This document shows positions 1-12,000 of a stretch of 64,000 bases of DNA, piece after piece. This DNA is from Agelas oroides (Eukaryota; Porifera; Demospongiae; Agelasida; Agelasidae): the NCBI GenBank assembly GCA_949130485.1, contig OX422201.1, positions 3,818,516 to 3,882,515 on the forward strand, given 5' to 3'. The notes under the pieces were generated by a model. It saw only the letters and a list, made by a program, of their open reading frames with translations. It did no database searches and was not told where the DNA came from. Position numbers and translations under genes: made by a program. Positions within the stretch are counted from its first letter, which is position 1; each line of letters starts with the position of its first letter.

Positions 1-1
1 C

Positions 2-3000
2 GGGATCGGGACGCTGATCGCTGGACCCCACTACCTCTGGCTGAATATAGCTGCAGAGAAGTTCGCATTCTTTGTTGTTCTTACCAACAATATGGATCCT
101 AGACCAAGTCCGGAGACTGGGAGTTGGAGCGAAGAAAACAACGTCATAGTCGGGCAAATTGAAGACTTCTATCGTTATCGGCGTTCCGTATTGGTTGCGT
201 ACTTCGTAAAGGTGAGCACCCAGCTCTTGTTCACAGCACTTGGGCTCCTTTTGACTATATTCATCTTTAACGACGCCAATGGGAACTTCTATTGCCCTCG
301 AACCTTCAACAGCTCAACCATTCCAAACTTCTGGCCTCTCAGTTACCAAGTAGAATGTACCTTTGCAACCCTGCAAACTCTGACAATCATACGCTGGACT
401 GATGTAGCATTTCTTGCTGTTACTGCACTTGGATTGATTTTAGGGGGTGTGAATTGCCTTTTTTCCAGCAAAACTGTGAATGAATCTACTGAAATTGCCA
501 AGTTTTTCTTGCAGAGCACCTTGCCTTATAAATTCTATGCATCTGACCTGTTGAGATCACTTACACTGATTAAATCAGATCTGGACTTCTTGGTAACAGG
601 ACTCTTGAGGGGACATGGTGATCTGGGTGTCTGCTTCTGGAGAATTCTGCGCCACAGGAGAAAGAAAGACTTGGAATTCAAGGAAGTTGCTATGGTGTCC
701 ATCCACAGGAAGAAAGCAACAGATGGAGGTGAGCAGAAAAATGCATGGCTCCATAAGCATTTCCTGGTATTATGTTTCCCAGTAGTAAACAGAGTTGTTC
801 TTACATAAGACTGGGCACAGTGTGGATGTAAGACAAATTTACTACACTTGTAGGTCATTAGTTGTAACTAGGCAACCCTTGCTTAGCAACTGTTTCCAAT
901 GCAGCAAAAGCGTGAATGGTTGTTGCCAATGCAGCTAGCATGGTAAATTAAAAGTTATTTTACCAATGCAGCAGTGGTTAATTGCCGAACGCCTTAAGGT
1001 GGCACGGTACCCTGTATTTTCAAGGTCAACAAACCTGGAATCCAAGTTGATAGTCTTCTTTGTCTTGTTAAAATTTTAGCGCACAGTCCGTTTTGGGAGT
1101 CTCAAACCGTTCACGGTCCGTAAAATTGGGGATTTTCCCCATTTCCTGTCGGCATTGCCATCCAATAATCAGTTTATAATTAAGTTAGTTAAGATGTGGC
1201 CTGGCGGCACCCTTCATGTGGTGCTCGGAACTTTGAAGATAAGCTTAGATCGACTTGAGAAGGAGTTTAGTAGAGTGCTGTAGTGTCAGTAGCTGTGAGT
1301 AGTGCGTGATGCCTGCTTGTGAAAGCAAGCTTGTGTCTAGAAGCAGCAGAAAGGCCACAGTGGCCAAGACTGTATTTGTTGAGTAGGCCCAGGTCTCGCG
1401 GCCGTATGCCTAGTCTAGTTGGTGACCGTGGCCAGGTGCTTCGAGTGCTGGGCTGGGCTTTAACTAGAATACGCAATTTATCGTTTGTGCTACAGTCTGA
1501 CAGACAAGGGAGCTGAACGGTGGCTGTGTGTGGAACAGAGCCGTGAGTTGTTTAGCGACATAAGGGGGAGAGGTGGGGCTAGTAATGCTTGCTTCCACTC
1601 GTGAATGAGCCCCTCCCGTAGACAAGCTGTGAATTTTTCGAAATGTGCATTCATTTTGGTGCAGTCAAAGTTGTCCATTCCAAGAGTAGTGACAAACATG
1701 AGTCTAGCCTGACTTTGAGAGTAGCTTTGAACAAAAGCTGGCATAGATTGATTTGAGATACATTGGTGGTTGGGACGCTACCTACAGTGAGCGTGTAGAT
1801 GCGTCCATCGAGTGGCAATTTGGGGTTCATGAATATATTAATGAGCTACTAAAACCCTTTTCAAAATTAGGCAAAGCAAGATTGCCCTAAACCAAACCCT
1901 AACCCTGAAACTAGGAGTAACCCTGATCCTGACTGTAACCCAAGTTTATGTTTTCGTTAACCTCCGCCGAGGGACGACCGTGCCACCTTAAGTCCTTCAT
2001 CACGCTAGCACTGGCACCATGTTTCCCAGTAGTAAAAAAGGATTATTAAGAACAATGAGTGCAATCTGATAAATTTACCACACTGGGTTCTAATTGTCTT
2101 GTAGGTCATTTGTTGTAACTAGGCAACTCTCGCTTAGCAACTGTTTCCAATGCAGCAAAAGCGTGATTGGTTGTTGCCAATGCAGCTAGCATGATAAATT
2201 AAAAGTTATTTTACCAATGCAGCAGTGGTTAATTGCCGAACGCCTTAGCGTGAGGCTCATAATCGTGCGGGTGCTGTGGGCGCTTGTGGGGTTCTAGTCT
2301 GAGGCTGTGCTTGTATGTCTCCTATTTCTCTGGACTCGTTCTCTAGCCTGCCATCATCTTCTATCCTCCAAGTCCTCCATCGCGCTAGCGCTGGCACCAT
2401 GAGCGGCACATGCCAGAAAGGTACGTACACTATGCGTAAACCCGTATATTTGAATCGTAAACCTGTTACAGACAGACATACATACGGTTAACTGCTCAAC
2501 AAAGGGATGAAAGACGACAGGATAACAGTGACAGGAGACGACTTGCGCGACAGTACCTGAGTGATTCACTTCACTCCCTGACCCGTGAACAGGATAGGTG
2601 GAGGACAGCACAGCGTCGCAGTAGGGAGACTACAGAGCAGAGGTACTGAAGCTGAATCATCTCGACTGCGCTTCGCCATTTTGTCCAATCGACAACTTTC
2701 TATGTGCTTGACGTGAGGCACATGATGAGCATGTGTATACCTAGTAAATAGTAATAACCTTGAATCAAGAATTCCAAGAACCAAGTTATGGGGGGTGATC
2801 TGTGTCAAATGTAACATGCACAACATTTCTAACATGTCTATAGCATTCACTGGACAGACCATGCCAACATGCATGTGCAAACGAGCAATGTGCATAGTAC
2901 TCCTCAGTGAACTGCATCACAACAACAACCAAACTTTGAGGATCCAATATAAAGCATGGGCAGCTTTTTGATCCACCCATGCAATGAGCTACAAGCATAA

Positions 3001-6000
3001 TATAACTAGCTTATCAAGCTTAGACCGCACCCTAAGATGCTAAGGCACAGAACCTAAAGTTAGTACTGTTTTTGCTTTAGTAGTAGTAGTAGTAGAATTT
3101 AATTTTTAGCAGGTAGCTAGTCCCTTCAACCCGGGGCTGATCTGCCAGGGAGTCCTGCATCTATATATGCGCAAAGTAAACAACAACAACAAAGACACTA
3201 CGAGTGATACAAGGAATAGGTAATTACACAGAACTTTAAAGTTAACATATAAACAGTACTGAACACATATCGAGTTGGATAGCATTTACAGTATGCAGAA
3301 AAACTAAAACAAAAAAATAGAAACAAAAAACAAAAATGTGGGTATATTACAAAATTGACTTGACACAAGTTCTAAAGGTATATTTGTAGGTAATGCCCTT
3401 AAAATCGCTTGGAAGGTAGTTCCAGTCCTTTGCTCCCATAAACTCGAATGACCATTTTTAGCTAAGCAGCTTGAGAGTGTGGTACTCTATCACCAGTGGA
3501 TACTGTACAGTGGGTAGTATATTCAGCAGGGGGAGATGGGTGATGACTTACAGTGACATTTTATGCTACAAATACCACCTAGCTTTGCACCTGTAATTTG
3601 CTTGAATTTAGTTTTGTGCACAAGGAAAAACCGTAATGAAAATAACTCTCTCCCCCACAATACTGGGTGCTAGTCTAGGTGTATCTGTATAATGTAAAGT
3701 CACAAAAAAGTGTTCTGAACGAAAACATGCGCACTCAGGTATATTAAGGCTTGGCTCAATAATTTTGCGTGATACGGAGAGATTACAATAATATGTCATT
3801 GGTTCACGGAAGTGACTTCGCGGTTGGGATGCAAAGTAGCTATGTTTGGCGCTTGCTTTTGTGTTTCTACGATGAAACTAGAACGAAGTTAATAGTTGTT
3901 TGGAATCTACAGTGGACCGATAGTTCATAGTCTACGTCCCCCTTTGGATCTCGTGTCAAGGTCATGAAAATGACAGAGTGGGTGTCAAGATGGCGATGTT
4001 GATGCTGAGACGGAGTTCTTGCAGCCTTTGCTGGAGCCCGGTTGTGTCTTCTGTAGGAAGGTACCCATGCGTACTGTACAATTTTATTTTGGGAAATCGG
4101 CAACAGGCTACTGTAGTCTTTAAGGCAGGCCAAAAGCACCTTCACCACACCCCCAAGTAGGGTTCTTTTGTCAGTTCTGAGAAAACGTAGCTATGTTTAA
4201 ATTTCCCAAAACAAAATCAGGTAAGTGACATTGTACTTAGCCTTCATGCAAAATTTCATGTTCCAAAGTGCTCTCTAACATCTCCGGAATTGCTGCTTTA
4301 GTACCCACAACAGCCATATTGTCAACGACTGTACAGCATCACGTGATAAATGGGCAGGGTCGACTGTGAAGCCTTATGAATTCACACTGGTGGACCTTCG
4401 CTTGAGTGCAGACCTGAACCCTTTTACACTTTCATGTGCAAAGATATAGCATCAAAAAGATTACACACATTGTAGTCAAAAACAAGTTGAGCCAGGCCTT
4501 AATATACCTGAGCATGTAGGGATGGAACCCTCAAATACCAGCCAAACTAGATGGGAATGACACCACAATACTTTCACACCATCCCTACATCTCGTGCCAT
4601 TTTGCCAACTATGCCTTGTGTTTGCTATGTGCATAGGAGGGTTGTGGAAGGCAGTGGAGTGGGTAGTGCTGGGTGTGTAGTGCATGTTGATGTGCATGGA
4701 GAGTGAAGTTGTGTTGTGGGTGGCTGCAACTTAATTGCTACTAAGCATGTCAGACATGGCAGATATGGGCATGGCAGTTAATCGTGCTATCCTGGTGGAA
4801 GGTAGGCAGAAGAAATTCAGAAGATAGACGATTTGCCCGTTTTAGTGACTTACTGGTCTGGTGCTTTAGTGATACTACTGCTTCGGTTCATAGAGTCCTT
4901 TGACTGATCTAACGCAGACATTTTGAGCATGTTATTTGTGCACTTTTAATGTGACCACCATTTTTTTTTTCGGGGCCATCTCTACGTATGGCGTACTACC
5001 ATACGCCATGATAATTCTGATGACTGTATAGTACAGTTGCAAACACCACTGTTGCATGTGGCTTGTGCTGTGGAGGCTAGGTCTCTTTGGGAAAGCATTG
5101 GGTGTGGTCACATTCATGAATTAACATGGCACCATTATGTTATCGTATCATTTTGTTGCTCTTCTCTATTTCTACCTAGAGCTGGAGCTGCTTCTCCCTC
5201 AAACCACAAACAAGCATCTCCTTAGCATCCTTAAACCTTCCAATAACAACCACTTTCCAAAACCATTGGTATGTTATATTTCCAGTAGGCTTCTGCAATG
5301 AAAATCGCCGCTGCAGTTTATTTCAAAGAAAATGTTGTAATCTTGGTATTGTAAACTATGGTTATTTTAGGCGCATCTTGCTATTAGGCACATCCTTTCT
5401 TCCTGGTACACGACATCATTCATTAAGTGCATGTGCTTATTTTACATCATTGCTCACCAGGTGAGCGGGTCTAATGATCTACTGCATCATAGCACTGTGT
5501 ATTACAGTCATGCCTGCCTGTAGGGCATGGCTTTCATTGCACCCCTTATTTAGCACATATCCTCTATTGGCCCATGTTTGCTTACCACTTACCCTTATAA
5601 ACATATGAGCTTATTAACCAGAGTCTACAGTATTTTCTGCATACGGAAAAGATAAAACACAAGGCTTTTACTGAAAAGTATGTGCATGCAGAAGGTCTCA
5701 CACCAAGTAGAGCCCTTATTTTGTTGTGAATGCAGCTAGATTATAGTTGAGTGAAAAATCGGGATAATAGCCACACACACAAAATAAGCACTCCATGAAT
5801 ATAGGCACCTATTTTGATAACACAACGCATTTATAAGTGCCCATACAAAAATAGGCACCCCACATAAAGAGACACCCGTTACTGTGCAAACGAAAGTGAA
5901 TTGCTGATTCGGATTTTCGAACGTAACAGCTAACAATTTATCTCTGATTGTAAGCAAGCCATTGACATGGAATAAAAGCTAACATATAGACAAGGCCTCT

Positions 6001-9000
6001 TGATAAAGATATCCAGGAATTAGCAAATAGCTCTCAGGGATTTGTTATTTCCAAGCGCTTTACTGCAGCAATGATCGATCGAATGCCGTCTGTATCTTAG
6101 GTTCTATAAAAGCTACAAACATGGGACAAGAAATAGCGGGAAGATAAATTCTATTATATATATACAGCTGGTATGTTCCCCTACAACTGTACCTTGCTAT
6201 AACATTATATGATTTTTTTAACATCCCATGAATATAAACACCCCATGATTCTAAGCACCCATTCATTCAATCTGCTACTTTCGAAAATAGGCACTGGTGC
6301 TTAATAGCCCGATTTTACGGTATAAGGTTTTCTGATGATATGTGACAGAACCAATGTGGGAAGCATTGTCTGTAGATAAATCTGTTTTGACCTGCAAGGT
6401 TAAGGCCGTAGCCACTGGTCTGGTTAGTCCGGTTTCAACCGGACCACTTTTTCCTCATTCTTGGCTTGCTTAGGTCGCCATATAGCAGCAGGGCTGGGCA
6501 GACACCAATGCGAGGTTCACATGCATATAGCATGCGTGTTAGCAGGTGAATTACGACGTGTTGAAACTAGCGTGATGGCTGCGAACAGTATGAGAAAGAG
6601 TCTCTTCTGAGTCCTCTTAATGAGCGCCAACTACTTTCCCTTCTTCAAGCAATCGATTGGGAAGCCGAAACTAGTGCTGTAAGACACAATGGGCATGAAA
6701 GTAGATATTCATGCCAATGTGGACCTCTGCCATGTAGCTGCTGTTTTGGTCCAAAAATGGTCTCAGAAGCTATCTCAGAGCATCTAAATTCCAAAACACT
6801 TTCTGGGGGGCATGCCCACAGACCCCCTCAGCTGTTGCATGCTTACGCACACACTAGTAACCTGACCACTTCAAATCTGATGGTTACGGCCCTGAATATG
6901 TATTAATTAATTATGCTCATACTATGGTGATACTTTAGCTAATAAGATTATTAATAGCTCATCCCTACAGGTGGCTACCCGGCAAGGACCTATTTACCTG
7001 GCTACACCACTTGATCTATATCTCAGAGAGAATGACCAGGTGGTAGGTTAACATTGTGTTTGCCTTGGTCCGGGATTAAATTATGTTCAAGCAAGGTAGA
7101 GCTTCATTGTTTACAGTCAGTGTGCTGGGAATACGTAATGTATTCTGTTTCCATTGTCTTCCACAACAGCTGTTCCTCGTCATTTTTAAGCTTTAGTTCC
7201 AATATCTGTGCATACTATACTTTGGCAACTTTTTCATCCAAAAATGTGGAATCTAGTGACCCCAATTATTTTTCTCTTAGCAACTGGAAGCAGATGTCCG
7301 TGGAGCTGTCTTAAGCTTTGCTGCCTTTTGTCCCAGACGGGAGGTAGCTGTTGTCCTGGAGTATGGTAAAGCTTCAAAGTGTGTACCACTTGCTCTGGCA
7401 AGAGCTTTCAAGAAGGTAAGAAACTAGTCACATTAACACAGATGATACAAGGCATGCTGTTACCATAGCAGAAATAAGATCACCTTGTTTTCCTTGGCAC
7501 AGGTCATTCTGGTAAACTTCCAGTACAGATACAAAAACCATGGCAGATGTGTTACAAAGTGGGAGTATCCTCTGGTTAATGTTACGGAAATAACTTTACA
7601 TCCTTATGCTGTCCTCGATCAGGATCCTGACCAGGTGAAACTTAACTACAGTGTGCACAATAATGTGTGGATTTTAATGTACGTATTTCCTATTGCAGTA
7701 CAAGGAGTTTACTGATGAGATAAAGTACATTTGGAAAGGGCAAGCTCCGCTTCCTGCAACCAGTGGTCTGAAGGTGTCAATGGAGTTTGACCCTACCACT
7801 GTTAAGCTCCAGGATGACGTCAAGGTGGAAGTCAGTGGAGCAGCTCCACCCACTGGACAGGCTATGTCCCCAGGAGCAGCTCCACCCACTGGACAAACTA
7901 CGTCCCCAGGAGCAGCTCCACCCACTGGACAGGCTTCATCTCCAGGTATATACTATAACAATGCAGTATTAAAGTCAGAGTATTGATGCCTTACACTATA
8001 CAAGCAGCAAATCCACTCGGTTAGGGTATGAATTGCTACCATCAATGTACATGTACTCCTCATAGTCCTCAATCAAAGTCAACGTAGATTTGGTAGTGCT
8101 GCATGCCACACAGTAGGTGGAACATGGCAATCATACTGAAAGTACAGTTTGTCTGCAACTTGTCATTTGGAAGGGTTGTGGGGGAACTCAGACACAAGGA
8201 ATGACGTTTCTTCAGCTATTTCCTATTCCCTCTAAGTCGCCACCAAACGGATAACGTTGAATATCCTTGGAAATTGTTTGAATGGTATGCGGATTTCCGC
8301 TCACATTGTTTGTGAACTAACCAGTTGATAATCGATGACTTACGCTAGCTCGGACTGTTCATGAATGTTAAATTTACTTGTAAATGTTAAAGAGAGTACT
8401 TTAACTGGGTGTGAAAACTGCTTCATTTAAACTTGCTACACTGACAGATACTGAGCTCAGTGGTTTTTGGCATATGTGAACACATGTGTAGCTCATTTAT
8501 TTGGTTCCATTAACATGGCAGCCATCTAGCAACATCAACAGCAAAAGTATTGCATTACATCAACCAAACATGCAAAAATGCATTGTAGCTATATACAGTT
8601 TATATTGTCGTATTTTAAATCCCTTCCTCCTGGACATGTTTCATCCCCTCAGGAGAAGAGAGTGATTTCATTGTTGTTTGTCCGATAGAAAAAGAAAAGG
8701 AATATGAAGTGTCTGCTAGTAAGTTACAGTTCTCAATGTAACCATACTTTATATTTCAGGCAGCATTGAATGCAACACTCCTGTTCTTGTAGATCCCAAT
8801 ATGTGACAACTGCAAACTGTAGCAATCTACATGCTAGGAAGAGCCTCAGAATCAGTCTGAATTTTTTTGACCTAAAATACTTGCTGATCTAGGTAATAGG
8901 CTTCTGTATCCTAGCCATGACCATAGCAAGCTAATTCAAGGCATGTTGCATGCAGCATCTAGGAGGGTCTGGGGGCATGCTCCCCTCAGGAAAATTAGAC

Positions 9001-12000
9001 ACTAGAAGATCACTTCTGAGGCCATTTTTAGGCCACAAATCTCATATGTTCTGCAATTCTTAGCAAACAGAATTCAATAGTTGCTACACATACTCTCTGT
9101 GAGGTAGTGATCGCAGATTACGCGTAACTTAGTGCACATATGTAGTAGCTACATATGAAAGGCATGCCTCCGCAGAAAACTTTGATCAGAGATCGTTTCT
9201 TAGCTGTGATCAATGGCAAGAGGGATTCTGATTCACATTCAGTACTGAATGAGTAGTCTTGTTCCCAGGCCCTCGGCCAGCTTTCCGTCGCTGGCAGTAC
9301 ATACTGCAAACAATGGAAAGCTGGACGGGGCCTGGAGAACAAGGCTAGTGATTTCAGATTCCGCGTATGAACTTACATGCGCACACGTGCCACAGGCAGC
9401 ACGGGCTTTGTCGAATGGCCATCGAGTAAACCAAAATGGCTGAAAACCCTAATGCAACGTTGTCTTTTTGTCAATGAAATTTGCACAATGATGGGCAGCT
9501 GTTTTTTGAGTGGTTTACTCACCTCCAGCCTACAGCTGTTGGTGAATAAACCACCAAACTAGTGAGTTATGGTGCATGGTGTACATTGATTCCTTATGCC
9601 TTCTTCCCACAGCTACCCTGTTTTTAGACTACTTGGCCAAGGAAAGATGTCTCTCAGATCAGGCATTGCTACTGACAGTTTACCCACTGACAGTTGGTAG
9701 GAGGTTGGTTTGGGGGAGAAAAGTCCAGGACTGGTTCTCCGAGTACAAGCCACCTGATCAACAGGAGGGAGTGGGGTAGGTCAGAGGAGTTCTCACTCCC
9801 AGACTCACTCCAGTGTCTGGGAATGAGACTGGTCACAAGTTTGTATGCATAGTGAATTTACCTGTCATTCTTAGAGTTTTTCTCCTCATTTGTCACAAAT
9901 CAAATTAACTATGTAAAAAAAACTGTAGGGACGATAAAGTATACAAAGAAGGTAAGAAGCGATGATACTAGTGGAGTGTGAAACATTTTGGGTGAGATGA
10001 ACAGTGATTACGGTATGTTATGTCCTAGTTACATTCTTGAATAAACCATATTATCAGAGCATGTGCTCATTTCTGTGCAAGTGCCCACCTCCCAATTTTG
10101 ACAGTTCTGCAGTTTTGAAGGTCCTCTGTGGAACTGCCCACCATGTGAGATTCTTATGCATCACATTTCACGGCTATACTGTACTACGTATTAGCAACCA
10201 CAAATCAGACAACATGACCTCCTCAGTCCAGATTTGGGAATTGCACCAAAAACAGAATAAAATTCGGCAGAGGCCCACAAATCAGGCTAGCACAAAACCA
10301 TGTTGTTAACCTCATGTTCTTCTCAAATCTTGGTTTGCTGTGCCACATGCCAGCGAAATGCAACACATGGCCGGATGAAGCAACAATGAGGGTCCTTTCA
10401 GTAACCAGCAACTTTGTACTCAGTAGATCTGAATGTCAGGGGTGAGCACTTGCATGGAGCCATTCAAGCACTTCCTCTGTGCAAGTGTCCCACCAGAGAT
10501 TTTACATTTGTTTGCTTGAGTTGTGAGTGCCACTTGCTCGGGCAATATGCTAGTTGTACCAGTGGTAATTTAGAGGGTGCCATGAAGGCCCATAGTGAAT
10601 TAATAAAAACAACCCTTGTTTGCAAAACTTGCTCAGTGGATACTGCCAAGTGAGCTCTAGATCACCAGCTATAGTTCTTCCTTATTCATGAAGCATTTGA
10701 GTGGTTCCTTTGGAATCCAATAGCTGGTGATCTAGAGCTCACCTGGCAGTACTCAGCCGCATTAAGGACTGGGTCCAGCTGTTTTGCGCATGCTGCCTAA
10801 ATTACCCTTGGGGCGGACGTTATCGTACCATAAACAGGAAGGCGGTTGTATCTATGTAAACAATGCGGAACCTTGGAATGCAATTAAGTACCTTCGCTAT
10901 CACGGTACCAATGGACCGCTTGAGGCTTGTACTCTTCCTAACAGTCTTGTCCTTACCTCGTTCGACTAAACGGTACCGATGGACCGCTTGAGGCTTGTAC
11001 TCTTCCTAACAGTCTTGTCCTTACCTCGTTCGACTAAACGTGATGCGATACATACTAAAAGTTGTTCTGCAAAGTGCTTCCAGCAATTTTCAAAGCGTCT
11101 ATAACGTGCACCATGTAGAGTAGCACGTGCCAGCTACTCTTGAATAAGCCGCATAATGGCCGCTTGGCAGCTCTTTCCGGAAGTAACTCATGCGGAATTC
11201 TTCAGAAGAGAACTGGAATGTACTATTGCAATTGTTTTTGATTTCACCATGGGAAAAGTTCGTAGCTTACCGCTAAAGATGCGAAGTGGAAGTGTAAATG
11301 CCCGGTGGGCGTGGCATATTTGCCAGTTCCAGCGCTTTGGAAAGCTATATTCCCACGGATAAAAAGTTGGGCCAGTTGAAATAGACTGTATTGGTGCAAA
11401 AACAATCGTAAAATTTTGCTCGCGTAAATTCCGCATATCGCGTTTATTGCACTGATATACCCCGAGGGAGGAGCTTGGTACAGCTAAGTTGTTTGTGGGC
11501 ATGGCCGGAAATGATGTCACAGTAAACAATAAGGGTGGGGCTCCATGTAACAACACTAAACAATTAGTTCAAGCTTCTTCACTTGCAGTCGTTAAGCCAG
11601 CGGTCCAGATAATTGGATTTTAAAGCAAGAACAGGAAGTGCCCAGGAGGCTTCATTCCAACGTGTAATTAGCGTGCCGCTTACTTCCTGCCTTTTCCAAC
11701 AGACAGCTCTCTCAAACCATGGCCGATTCAAGCTGGACTTGCGTTCATTTTTATACAATGGTACCTTAACTTCACGAAAATCCACTTTTGGTCGGCGTCA
11801 GGCAAGGTTAGGTGGCGTACGAACGGCTTTTGTCAACATTGTCGCGCGCGACTCGATCAACATCCCCGCACGAAATTTTGTCACATTTTGTTACGCCTGG
11901 ACCGATCTGCACGATCTATATATCGGCGGATAGCCCGGAAAAAAAGGCACAAAATATGTGAAAATGGGCCTGTCTTACTGTAAACTTTTTGCACTACCCG

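Noticed and set aside
92..808. ATG at 92 as the start of gene A and read-through to a stop at 808
   Set aside because: The frame is open from position 2 and matches gene B upstream of that ATG. The exon ends at 728 at a donor shared with gene B, and the rest is intron.
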